Below, one piece after another: positions 22,439 through 31,699 of a stretch of 64,000 nt of DNA. The translations under genes were made by a program, and so were the position numbers. The DNA is taken from positions 65,168,864 to 65,232,863 of the forward strand of contig CM077115.1 of the NCBI GenBank assembly GCA_039619475.1, in the 5' to 3' direction. Within the stretch, counting starts at the first letter, position 1, and every line of letters starts with the position of its first letter. The stretch comes from Icerya purchasi. Taxonomy: Eukaryota > Arthropoda > Insecta > Hemiptera > Monophlebidae. The notes under the pieces were generated by a model. That model was not told where the DNA came from and searched no databases. It saw only the letters and a list, made by a program, of their open reading frames with translations.

Positions 22439-22447
22439 CATATAAAA

Positions 22448-22564
22448 CCTTAATTAGAGTAGACATCAAATTCATATTACAGTATCTAAGAACAATTTAA
22501 TGAATATTTAATGCAGTTTTTAGTCATTATTTTAATACGAATTTGATGTCTACTCCAATTAAGG
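22448..22564. repeat. Second inverted repeat adjacent to the palindrome
   Basis: The arms 22448-22479 and 22533-22564 (32 bp each, about 3 mismatches; CCTTAATTAGAGTAGACATC against GATGTCTACTCCAATTAAGG) flank a 53 bp loop. It begins 10 bp after the 169 bp palindrome and its right arm overlaps the start of family E copy 2. Confidence 0.85.
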
Positions 22565-22692
22565 CATTAACGTTGTATAAGAATACGATAATATCACCTT
22601 AAGTTATATCACTTTGAAATATAGTTTTTATCGAATAATTGTTTTTTACTTTTTAGTGAATTTTTATTAAATTTTTATAATAAATCTTGAAG
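22558..22692 (+). repeat. Dispersed repeat family E, copy 2
   Basis: Inverted match to 18311-18426, ending in AAATCTTGAAGTCCGTA. The 3' motif TTGAAGTCGGTA recurs at 56646 and, in variant form, at 23176 and 35172. Confidence 0.75.
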
Positions 22693-23009
22693 TCCGTATT
22701 TTTTTATTTAAAAAAAAAAAAAACATTTTATTTTATAATTTTTAGATACTTGAATTTTTTTCTTACTGAAAATCAACTTTTTTCTCACATTACTCTCCAT
22801 ATTTTATACTTGAAAGAAACAAAATTAATTGCTGTATTTTGAACTGTATATTCACGGTAAAAAGATTGAAAGCTACATTTCTATGGTAATTTGGAAAATT
22901 AATAGTATTTTAAATCAATCGCTTCTGTTACACTGATAAAAAATATGAAGAAAAAAAAATTATTTAAGAAGGCCACATTTTTCCACGTTTCTTAACGAAT
23001 ACTTAGTTT
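22693..23009. other. AT-rich spacer
   Basis: Low-complexity A/T sequence, no gene seen. Confidence 0.5.
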
Positions 23010-23190
23010 ATGTTCACTGATTTGCTTCAGTACTCACACATGGTACCTAAATTGAACGGTACTCTTTCTAAACAACAAATAATCACTAAAATCGATCCGT
23101 GTGAATATGAGTTATGCGCGAACAAACATAAAAAAAAACATACGCGACGAACGTATAACATAACCTACTTCGTTTTGGAAGTTGGTAATA
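23010..23190 (+). repeat. Dispersed repeat family F, copy 1
   Basis: Aligns with 34980-35190 through AAAATCGATC, ATATGAG, the A-run preceding ACGCGAC, and TTTTTGGAAGTCGGTAA. Its open frame (62 codons) has no recognised domain. A foldback element follows directly. Confidence 0.6.
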
Positions 23191-23193
23191 ACA

Positions 23194-23329
23194 AATAAAT
23201 AACACTAATATGAAACAATTTATGTATATTTGTATAACCCAACGTATTTTGAAGTCAATACTTCATATTGACTTCCGAAACGCGTTGAGTTATACAAATA
23301 CAAATTGTTTCATTTTAGTGTTATTTATT
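23194..23329. repeat. 136 bp palindrome (foldback element)
   Basis: AATAAATAACACTAATATGA at the left is mirrored by TCATTTTAGTGTTATTTATT at the right. The centre is GTCAATACTTCATATTGAC. The arms are about 62 bp with a few mismatches. Confidence 0.88.
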
Positions 23330-23829
23330 TATTATACGTTAAACAGAACTATTTAATGAAAATAAAAGATCTTACAATTCTAGAAGATTAGATATGTATA
23401 TAATGAGCGAATTATATCCATTTCATATTAAGTACAAATGAAAATTAAGTAAGCTATTCTTGCTGCATGAAATAGTAAAGTTGAAATATTAATATATCTA
23501 TTGTAAAAAGACTTCACGGTAAAATAATTAAATGCTTGTCTATCGATCAAGCCGAATTTCTGGGTGGGGATGTTACTGATAATGAAATTATAAATTATCT
23601 ACCTGAATACTTATCATTGTTCACACCATCAGGTATGAGCTATCGTTAAAAAATGGTTGCAACTAGGTAACTTACGTGTATTATAGTGATCGTTAATGTA
23701 ACGGAACAAGAATGCTGATAAAACACCGCCTGATTAACTTATTTTCGTAAAAAGTGTATTAAAGACTATAGAAACTGGAATTTTAAACCTTGTCCCGTCA
23801 AAATTTATTGCTTAGTCGACTATGATCAT

Positions 23830-23882
<53 letters not shown>

Positions 23883-24588
23883 GGGTAAAGTTAAACGAAA
23901 AATAGATCTTTCCATCGGTGTCTCACACACCTAGAAAAAAAATATTTTTTTTTATAAAATTTCTGTGTTTCCGTCGTCTCGAGGGTTTAAGTATGAATTT
24001 GTAAGTTCAGCTATATTTTTCCCATTAACGAGCAACGGTATTTTTTGCACAAAATTACTGATAACAATAATGGATGAGGTAGAAATAAATTTGGGGTAAG
24101 CTACATTTCGTACTGACACAAATGATAACGGTTTAGCGGATAATAAATAAAAACACCGCAAGTAATTCGTAAAAGGGCCTGAACAAAAACCCTTGCTCGC
24201 TACCGCCGAAACGAATTTCACCCTGAAAAAATCCCCGTCGAAAAGGGCCGACCACCACATACCTAATGACCGATTGTAGGAGGTAGAAATTAAGAACATG
24301 ATGACACAGTCTAAAGAACAGATGATTCATTACGGTAAGTGTCGATTCGTGTGGCAAAAAAAGTTTGACTTTTTTGATACTTTCTCTATAAGATACGTAG
24401 ACGAGAAGAGCGGATAAAAAGGAAACAGAGGAACGGTAAAAATGTGGCACTGCTAGTCGACGAAAAGCAGGATCGGCCCCGTCGGTTCTGTTGGAAATCA
24501 GAGATTAAGCAACGCTTCGGAGAAAATATGATATTTTGCTCACGAAATGAGCCGAGTGAAAAGGTATTATAGGAAGAGACCGTATTCT
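23330..24588. other. Non-coding stretch with (TAA)n microsatellite
   Basis: (TAA)n at about 23832-23880. Two overlapping minus-strand frames (23952-24299 and 24133-24450) exceed 100 codons but are Phe/Ser/Leu-rich and carry no motif. I see no supportable gene. Confidence 0.45.
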
Positions 24589-24601
24589 AAACCAGCGGCA
24601 C
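24589..24601 (+). repeat. Left TSD of the R1-clade LINE
   Basis: AAACCAGCGGCAC recurs at 27596-27608 after the poly-A tail. Confidence 0.9.
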
Positions 24602-24602
24602 A

Positions 24603-25094
24603 TTACCATTTAAAGAGGTAGAATTCTTCGAACGTTGCGAATATATCGTGGCAGTTCAATTGGAAGAAATTTTTATTATCTCCTGTTACTTTCCGCCTTC
24701 ACAAGATCTAACTAACTTCTTAGATTTGTTATCGAAATTTATTACTTTCCACCAGAAGAAATCGATTATCTTATGCGGTGACTTTAATGTCCGAAATAAG
24801 ATCTGGGACAGCCGGGCTTTTCACTCGAGAAGATCTAACATTTTTGAACAATTTATTCTTAGTAATAATCTTTTTGTCGCCAATGAACGAGATGAAATTA
24901 CTTTTTCTAACGCCAATGGTTTCAGCGTTATTGACTTGACTTTGATCCACGGTCGACCTAACGTAATCAGTGACTGGAAGGTAGATAATAAAGCAATTTA
25001 TTCAGACCACAGTCCGATTCAGTTTAAATTATCAGTAAAAATGAATATTATTAATAGCTTAACGCATCGCAGAAATTCAATAAAATCGTTGTAG
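24603..25094 (+). pseudogene. R1-type AP-endonuclease domain, N-terminally truncated
   Basis: The frame is open from the 5' truncation point (LPFKEVEFFERCEYIV). It carries IISCYFPPS, LCGDFNVRNKIWDSRAFHSR (catalytic Asp/Asn with the usual Ser), VIDLTL and YSDHSP (Asp-His). The first third of the domain, with the conserved Asn and Glu residues, is missing owing to 5' truncation. It ends at TAG 25092-25094. The same protein continues in another frame from about 25058 (LNASQKFNKIVVEHSH), so a single-base indel near 25058-25075 separates it from the RT. Confidence 0.88.
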
Positions 25095-25153
25095 AACATT
25101 CGCACTTAAACTACGATTTTAAAACTGCTAATGATTCCCACCAACTGAAAATA

Positions 25154-27364
25154 ATGTTAGAAAATTTCCGTAACACACTTCATGATACTATTAGTAGCAG
25201 CACTGAAACGATTCAATTAAATAGGAATTCGTGGTGGAATATTAATTTAGAGATTTTACGAATAATTCTAAGGAAATTGCGCAAACGGGTTCAACGCTCA
25301 TACAAGCGGGGAGCTAATGATCACAATGCGCGCCTGGTTATGAATTTGGTACGAAAATTTTTTAATAAAGAAATGCGAAACGCGAAAACCAAAAATTGGA
25401 AAAAATTTTGTTCCGATTCGAAACTATGGGGCCTTCCTTACAAGACTATTTTCAAAAATAAACGCCAGTTACAGATTCCTTCGTATTTTTTAGACCAGAA
25501 TAATCAAAAAATTTTCGATAAGGATTCAAAGATAAAGGCCCTTCTTGATCATTTTTATCAAGTAAACTCAAACACAAATGGGGACGAAACCTTCCCATAC
25601 AAGTTGCAAGAATTCCAGAGTTTTAACCTTAGCGGCTTTAGTTTTAACAGCGAACTATTTATTTCCAAAGCGGAAATTAAGGATATTCTTCGCCGGACTA
25701 AAAATAAAGCTCCTGGCTTAGACCAGCTGACGAATAAATGTTTGAAGATCTTGAATTTCCACTATCCTAATTTACTTCAGAGCTTATTCATCGCTCTGTT
25801 GAGGTTCGGAGTCTTCCCGGAAGCCTGGCGAGCAGGAAGGACAGTTTTTGTGCTAAAACCCGGACGTAGTCCTAGTCTTCCATCTTCGTACAGACCGATT
25901 GTCTTGTTAAACGCTTTAGCCAAGGTGTTTGAATATGTTTTGTTGAATCGTATACTGCCGGTTTTACCTCACGATGACCGGCAATTTGGATTTACTAAGT
26001 CCCGTTCCACGGCAACGCTTTTTGGCGAATTATCTAAGCAAATTGAGCGTGCGTTAAGTAAAAAGACTGCGATCGGCCTGCTGACGTTGGATATTAAAGG
26101 CGCCTTTGATAACTGTTCGTGGCCAGTCTTATTCCACAAAATTAGAGCACTCAGGCTCGATTATAGAATAATCTCAATTTTAAGACAATACTTAGATTCC
26201 AGAACTATTCAATTTATTTACGAACATCAAACATATTTTCGAAATGTTACTCGCGGATGCCCGCAAGGATCGATTTTGGGCCCGATTTTTTGGAATTTGT
26301 ATATTTCAGACTTATCGTTGATGGAGTTCCCGTCGGCAGTAACCAGATATTTCTATGCAGATGATCTAGCATTCGCGGTCACTTCTAACCATCGTCCCTC
26401 CATTTGTAAATACTTCAAGATTACAATCAACAATATTTTAACCTATATGGAAAAACATCTTCTACAGTTGGACGAAAACAAGACTAATTTATTAATCATG
26501 CACAGGAAACGAAAAAGGGACTACTACAATTCGCTACATCTCTCTATACCGAACTTTAAAATGAATATCGTCGAATCACTGAAATATCTTGGTATTACAT
26601 TAGACTGTCGCTACAGTTTTAATCAACATTTCAAAAATTTGTCCAGTAAAGCTACAACGGTTCTAAATAAATTGCACTCCGTGTCTGGACGCACGTATGG
26701 GATGAGCACTAAACACCGTTTAATAATTTATAATATGCTAGTTGTTCCATTATTCACGTACTGCGTATTTATGTTTGAAGAGGCTTTAAAGCGTAAAAGC
26801 ATTCAGGAAGTACTAGTTAAATCCCAAAGGAAATTTCTTTTGTTTATTCTCCGCGCGCATAGAACTACTTCCGGTGATGCGTTGCGAACAATAGCAGGAC
26901 AATTGCCACTGCATTCCGTATTGCAGCATAAAATCTTGTATTTCAAAGGGTTAAATAATCTCAATTTGGAGTTGGATCTAAACAATAGATTTATTGAAAT
27001 GCAAAATAGCTGGAACAATAGCTCAACTGGAAGATTAACATTTAGTTTTGTCCCCGAGGTTAAAACCAATCCAATCAAAATTAATAATATTAATACGTAT
27101 GTGACGCAATTTCTCACTGGACATGGTAGATTTCAAAGTTATCTGCACCGTTTCCATCTAGCAGACACCGATTTGTGTTCCTGTGGAGATGCTCCTGAAA
27201 CTGTCACCCATATCGTTAATGAGTGCGCCAAATGGAAATTCTTGTTTAAAGACGTAAATTGTTTTCCATTAAACAACGATAATTTATCAAAATTCCTGCA
27301 CGCGGCGAATTTTATCATGGCTTCCAAATATTCGGATCTTGAAGATTTTTCATTTAATATATAA
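25154..27364 (+). CDS. R1-clade LINE reverse transcriptase with C-terminal CCHC
   Basis: Open for 736 codons from ATG 25154; homology extends upstream to about 25058 in the same frame. RT blocks in order: KNKAPGLDQLTNKCL (~184-198), SSYRPIVLLNALAKVFE (~244-260), TLDIKGAFDN (~311-320), RGCPQGSILGP (~367-377), YADD (401-404; DNA 26354-26365), and ESLKYLGITLD. The C-terminal knuckle CSCGDAPETVTHIVNEC (~675-691) is characteristic of R1-clade ORF2. All three catalytic Asp positions appear intact. It reverse-transcribes element RNA at the nicked target. It is inactive as a unit because the endonuclease and ORF1 are lost, but the RT itself may still be translatable. Confidence 0.9.
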   Translation: MLENFRNTLHDTISSSTETIQLNRNSWWNINLEILRIILRKLRKRVQRSYKRGANDHNARLVMNLVRKFFNKEMRNAKTKNWKKFCSDSKLWGLPYKTIFKNKRQLQIPSYFLDQNNQKIFDKDSKIKALLDHFYQVNSNTNGDETFPYKLQEFQSFNLSGFSFNSELFISKAEIKDILRRTKNKAPGLDQLTNKCLKILNFHYPNLLQSLFIALLRFGVFPEAWRAGRTVFVLKPGRSPSLPSSYRPIVLLNALAKVFEYVLLNRILPVLPHDDRQFGFTKSRSTATLFGELSKQIERALSKKTAIGLLTLDIKGAFDNCSWPVLFHKIRALRLDYRIISILRQYLDSRTIQFIYEHQTYFRNVTRGCPQGSILGPIFWNLYISDLSLMEFPSAVTRYFYADDLAFAVTSNHRPSICKYFKITINNILTYMEKHLLQLDENKTNLLIMHRKRKRDYYNSLHLSIPNFKMNIVESLKYLGITLDCRYSFNQHFKNLSSKATTVLNKLHSVSGRTYGMSTKHRLIIYNMLVVPLFTYCVFMFEEALKRKSIQEVLVKSQRKFLLFILRAHRTTSGDALRTIAGQLPLHSVLQHKILYFKGLNNLNLELDLNNRFIEMQNSWNNSSTGRLTFSFVPEVKTNPIKINNINTYVTQFLTGHGRFQSYLHRFHLADTDLCSCGDAPETVTHIVNECAKWKFLFKDVNCFPLNNDNLSKFLHAANFIMASKYSDLEDFSFNI

Positions 27365-27597
27365 TTTAATTTTAATTTTTATATCGGTTAAATTTTGTCT
27401 TTTTCATTTTCTTTTTATTGTTTCCAATCCATGAGGTGTTCATTCAACTGAGATACTCATGGCTATGTTTCAATTACTGTGTATTTATGTTATTATTCAC
27501 TAATAAATAAATAAACAAATAATGAAAATAGTGTAAAGTAAACAAAACAAAAGCAAAAACAAAATAATAAAATCGATAATTTTCAAAAAAAAAAAAA
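27365..27597 (+). other. R1-clade LINE 3' UTR and A tail
   Basis: AT-rich, ending in AAATCGATAATTTTC then an A13 run that merges with the TSD at 27596. Confidence 0.85.
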
Positions 27598-27608
27598 ACC
27601 AGCGGCAC
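27596..27608 (+). repeat. Right TSD of the R1-clade LINE
   Basis: AAACCAGCGGCAC, identical to 24589-24601. Confidence 0.9.
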
Positions 27609-28409
27609 GTGATATAAACAATTTGTATCACCTGAAGGGTCGATCACACTAGACTGGACAGTAACTGATTATGAAAATAAAATTGGTCCTTTGAATATGA
27701 ACACGAATTATTTTGGGGATTTTTTTTTTTTTTTTTGTAGGACGTGCCATTTTAGATTAACAAAATTTTACAACGAATTTGAAGCAACAGTTGGGCATTT
27801 ACATACAACAAGTTGCATTGAAACCGGTATTATTGAACGTATATAAAATGATAAGTTTTAATAGGTGAAACTCTACATGGGTACTCTTTCAATTTACCGT
27901 CTCTGTAGATCAGTAAATAACAGTTTTGACAGAAGCTCTTTTGTTTCTGATACTTTTCGAAAACATCTGTAGCGGTGTAAAAAAAGGCTAAAAAAGCCAG
28001 CCACTCATATTTGTTAAACTGCAAAAATATTTCGATATTTTAAGCGCTTTTTTCGAACTTTTTTTCGATCTTTTTTTCTTATTCGAACGCAGTATTCCGA
28101 AAGAAAACATTCGCTTCACCGAGTGAAATGGTTTACCCATTTTTCCTCATAAACATTATCAGAAAAGCTTGAAAAATAAATCATTCGACGTTCAGCGCGC
28201 TTTTTTATCGGTATTTCTTATTTTTTAGTGTCCTTTCTTTTTTTGTTTTCGGAATTTTATGAATTCCCCCCCCCCCCCCCCCCCCCATACATACTTAAAA
28301 CTATAATGTCTCAAAAGAGTTTTTCGTTCATCTTCGAAGATTTTTTGATTCAAGTTTCGCGACAGTGCGTATTTTACATAATGTTCGTTAAGCTACATTA
28401 TGATTTATA
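27609..28409. other. Non-coding stretch with homopolymer runs
   Basis: Contains T18 near 27720-27737 and C21 at 28266-28286. No gene is recognisable. Confidence 0.5.
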
Positions 28410-29790
28410 ATTTTTTTTTTTTTTTTTCTTGTAAAAGCAACATCCTGTACCGTGTTTAACTGCTGTGGCTATTACAGTACGAAGCTGCGCAGTTTGTTTT
28501 TATAGATATCTGCTTCTTCCGCTAGATCTGATAAATTGTGTTACAGATAAAATTGCATCGGCGGAATTCTCAAGAATGTTGGTGACTGTTTTGTTATTAA
28601 TTGAAGGGGGCCGGTGAGGTGATAATGCTGGACAGTCGCATAGTATGTGAGGAGTTGAGGGAGCAACATCTTGGCCACAGAAAGGACAATTCATAGGAGA
28701 GGGGGTTCTTTGCAAAATAAAATTATGCGACATGGCCGTATGGCTTATGCGCAAGCGGCTAAGTGCACAGAAATCTCTGCGGGAAATGCTTTTTTCTGGC
28801 CACCATGGTTCCGTTGAGGGTTTAATTAACCTCGAGAAAGTCTGACACGAGGACCAATCGGTTTTCCATAAGGACGTGAGATTATTCAAGATTATGTTCG
28901 AGAGATAAGGTGGAGGTGGGCTGTTACTAGGCGAGGGGCAATATATTTCTGCTCGGGCGGATGTATCGACGCGTTCATTTCCAGGAATCCCTGCATGGCT
29001 GGGCGCCCACAGAAAGGATACGGAGCACTGTCTCTTAATAAGTTCGTATAATACCTGCTGGGTTTGAATTGCTACAGGATGTTTGGTGAGGGGATTAGAA
29101 ATTGTCAATAAAGCTGCGGATGAATCAGATACCAGCAGGGCTTTCTGTGGTGTAGGCTCTGTAGAAAGAAAATATTCCAAACAGAAAAATACTGCGTATA
29201 TTTCAGCATCCAGTACCGAGCAATTGTCATTCAGTCGAATGCTTCGAATCACGTCGCAGACTTCAAAGGAACAGGCGGTTGGGGATGAAGTAGCCTCTGG
29301 GGTAGCTTTGGCAGCATCCGTGTAGAAAAAGAGGTGGTCGGGGTATTTTTGCATTGTTGCTGTTATCAACTGAACGATATTCGGATGCAGGGGTCTATTA
29401 TACTTCGTCAGGGAAAAGTTAACATCAATGTTTAAAGGGGCCCACGGCGGAATCATGATGTTAGGAGCTAGGTTAGGGAAAGGGATTACGCTCACGTTGT
29501 GCTGCGATAGGAGAGCCAGGATTTCTGGGAGAGGGTCATTAGGGAACTCTGGGGTGTTGGGGAGGTCATTTGTGTCAATAGGACAGGCGCGTTTACTAGA
29601 GAAAAGAGCGAGGGTCTCACGGTGGTAATAATAGGTTCGGAAATACTTTAGTGGGGGAGTGCCTAACAAGGCACACAAACTTACAGACGGGGAAGTTCTA
29701 TGTGCGCCAAGTATCGTGCGGAGCGCCGTGTGGTGTATTGAATCAAGGGATTTAAGTAAAGAGGGACTGGCTGACGCATACGCCTAATTT
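28410..29790 (-). mobile_element. 5'-truncated I-like LINE (RT tail + RNase H)
   Basis: Minus-strand insertion: T19 at about 28411-28429 is the poly-A tail, then ~70 bp 3' UTR, a long coding frame, and an abrupt 5' end near 29790. The first codons, YASASPSLLKSLDSIHHTAL then RTILGAHRTSP, are the C-terminal RT/connection region of I/Jockey-type LINEs, placing the truncation just past the RT. A relative lacking most of this sequence is at 1233-1475. No TSD could be recognised. Confidence 0.85.
28500..29678 (-). CDS. LINE ORF2 C-terminal half: RNase H plus zinc knuckle
   Basis: Uninterrupted 392-codon frame that continues upstream without a stop to the truncation at ~29790, so the internal Met is not a real start. 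RNase H catalytic set by residue: D121 (FFYTDAAKA), E159 (LDAEIYAV), D185 (LVSDSSAAL), H228 (LWAPSHAGIPGNE) and D238 (VDTSA); spacing agrees with cellular RNase HI. A C-terminal knuckle CPFCGQDVAPSTPHILCDC (~331-349) follows. In I-like elements this domain removes the RNA strand during target-primed reverse transcription. All catalytic residues are present, so this is the best-preserved RNase H in the window, though without RT it cannot mobilise. Confidence 0.88.
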   Translation of the reverse strand: MCALLGTPPLKYFRTYYYHRETLALFSSKRACPIDTNDLPNTPEFPNDPLPEILALLSQHNVSVIPFPNLAPNIMIPPWAPLNIDVNFSLTKYNRPLHPNIVQLITATMQKYPDHLFFYTDAAKATPEATSSPTACSFEVCDVIRSIRLNDNCSVLDAEIYAVFFCLEYFLSTEPTPQKALLVSDSSAALLTISNPLTKHPVAIQTQQVLYELIKRQCSVSFLWAPSHAGIPGNERVDTSARAEIYCPSPSNSPPPPYLSNIILNNLTSLWKTDWSSCQTFSRLIKPSTEPWWPEKSISRRDFCALSRLRISHTAMSHNFILQRTPSPMNCPFCGQDVAPSTPHILCDCPALSPHRPPSINNKTVTNILENSADAILSVTQFIRSSGRSRYL

Positions 29791-30009
29791 GGATTATTGT
29801 TGTTCCGAAAATATGTCTCAGATATAATTTTTGTAAAGCGATAAAAATAAAATTGCACCTAAAATGGGATAGCCGTTATATTAATTTTACAAATTTTCAC
29901 CTCTATTATACAATGACCAACCCCCTAAATCAGCAAGGTACAGCGGAGTAAATAAATTAAAAAAAAAAAAAAAAAATCAGAGTTACTACCAAATTTGTAT
30001 GTTGGATGA
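29791..30009. other. Spacer with A18 run
   Basis: An A18 run near 29960-29978. No coding sequence is visible. Confidence 0.4.
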
Positions 30010-30110
30010 CCTACACATTACGGCGAATTAACAATATCTGACCGTATCAAGATATAATTGACTACTTTCTTTTCTAATTGTTTCTGTGTAAAGGTCACTA
30101 TGGTTGACCG
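30010..30110 (+). mobile_element. Family B LINE scrap (last codons and 3' UTR start)
   Basis: The segment around ATCTGACCGTATCAAGATAT and TTTCTGTGTAAAGGTCA parallels 30835-30900 (ATCAAAATATAACCGAC, TTTCTGGGTAAAGGTCC). It is the C-terminal end of another family B copy, lying directly upstream of the next one in the same orientation. Confidence 0.5.
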
Positions 30111-30156
30111 AGCCTCGAATCATTTTTCTTCTAAATTTTAAATTATCTATGACTCT

Positions 30157-30900
30157 TTGAGCGCCGATCAGGCCATATCGTCTCCCCTTCCTGATCATTC
30201 GTGTGACTTTGTTATCCTCCGTATACGTTCTCTCATTCACAATCTTTCTCCTATCTCCGTTCAATCAATATTGATTTGCTGTGGGTACCTAGTCACTCGG
30301 GCATATTTGGTAATGAAGCGGCTGATATTCTTTGGTACTCGGGCTGCTGCTGCTTTCTCTCGTCTTTTTTTTTTTTTAAATTCCATCCGATAACCTTCTA
30401 TCAATTTGTAAAAGCTATCGTATCCGATCATGGTATCGGATATTTACGCTTCCTCCTTTTCTAATAATTATTCATTTCATCTGTCAGTCCAGCCTACTCT
30501 TCCTGCATATTCATGGTTTCTTTTGCATCCCTCTCTTCTTCGACATTCTGATGTTGTTTCCATTGTTCGTATGCGCTTTGGCCATTCTTTGCTGCCATTA
30601 TCTAAATTTCGTTTTTCCTTGATTTCTTCTCCACACTGTTTTCTCCATCCGGATGATGCAGTTACTTGTGACGCCGATCATGTGTTCTCCACAGTGTTTA
30701 TCTTTCTCCGTGGAGCGTTCTGCCCTGTAATCTTATTTGTTGAAGCTTGGACTTCTTACTCCTTATTGTGCTTCCTATATCCTGTCCTTCCTTCCCCACT
30801 AATTATTCTTGCTATCTGTTCCTTTTTAGATAAAATTTCTGATCGGATCAAAATATAACCGACTTTTTTCCTTACCTTTTGTTTCTGGGTAAAGGTCCAA
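30157..30900 (+). mobile_element. Degenerate family B LINE: RNase H tail and knuckle region
   Basis: Across three frames it encodes RNase H block IDLLWVPSHSGIFGNEAAD (30270-30330), then LSVQPTLPAYSWFLL, RMRFGHSLLPLSKFRF, a knuckle-type CDADHVF and the C-terminal ISDRIKI. These match the C-terminal part of the copies at 31.7-33.0, 45.6-46.9 and 49.9-50.4 kb. The frame is broken several times. The N-terminal RNase H motifs and RT are absent. Confidence 0.7.
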
Positions 30901-31699
30901 ACAATTTTATCGCTGCTCTAAGGGCCAAGTCCAAATCTGCTCCTGCTTGCATACTAAGCACGATAAATATTTCTTTTTTTTCTTTTTAAGATGATATTCA
31001 TACAAAACCGTCCGTTTTTCTTTCCTCCATTAGTATTTTTACTACTATAATAGACCGGCCAATTTTTCTTTTGCCAGATTTTTAACGCTTAAGTCTTGAA
31101 AAGAAATTTTTATTGAATCTTGAAGTTTCTCGGCACTGCGAATAGTAGCTTTACTTTCTCCTATGGATACTGTTGTTAATTCTTGATCTCCAGATACGAA
31201 TCGAGCAATGATGAGTTTCTTCTCAATTCCATATTTATTCAGAGAACCATCTTATTGCAAAACAATCAGCTTTTCAATGATTAATAACATTAACCGTGTT
31301 TTGCATTAGTATTTTTTGGTACTGGATAACGCCAGCAAATCACTGCCTACTCTAGGCAAGGCCGCATTACTATCGCCTATTTCAATACTCTATTTCTTTC
31401 GAATAAAATTCCGGTCTCACGACCTCGATGGTAACACGTCCTTTTTTTTTAAATTTTAGTTCACGTAAAAATTCAGTTGTTTTTTGGGGAAAGTCGAAAA
31501 TTTGAAATAGTCAAGAGTACATCAATTTACAAAAATTTTAAAAACAATAAAAAAACCTGTAAAAATTTTTATTTTTATTTTCTTCGGGAGCGGATAAGGT
31601 TATTTATATTGATGTATCGCCGATACATCTAAAATCTGAATTGCTTTATTGGTGATGATAGCTGCCGAATTAAAGGAAAATTATAAGAGTTTAACACCG
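30901..31699. other. Mostly unassigned spacer between two family B copies
   Basis: A minus-strand open stretch at about 31045-31252 has protein-like content (GESKATIRSAEKLQ) but no start codon and no family I recognise. Otherwise AT-rich, no gene. Confidence 0.4.

Larger units (their letters stand above)
24602..27597 (+). mobile_element. 5'-truncated R1-clade non-LTR retrotransposon
   Basis: About 3.0 kb between 13 bp TSDs. It starts inside the endonuclease domain (no ORF1), continues with RT and a C-terminal zinc knuckle, then has a ~220 bp 3' UTR and a short A tail. The RT has R1-type blocks (TLDIKGAFDN, RGCPQGSILGP, YADD). Only one frameshift separates endonuclease from RT and the 736-codon RT frame is otherwise intact, so this copy is young. 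It inserted into a sequence that is not evidently rDNA, so it is not behaving as a canonical R1 28S insertion. Confidence 0.92.

Noticed and set aside
23952..24450. Two overlapping minus-strand frames over 100 codons
   Set aside because: Different frames over the same DNA, low-information composition, no domain; no evidence that either is real.
28266..28286. C21 run as a functional element
   Set aside because: Homopolymer only; other C or G runs (10187-10199, 17502-17511, 32789-32800) look equally incidental or like sequencing-sensitive low complexity.
29083..29628. Plus-strand frames opposite the RNase H ORF
   Set aside because: Antisense shadows of the I-like LINE coding strand.
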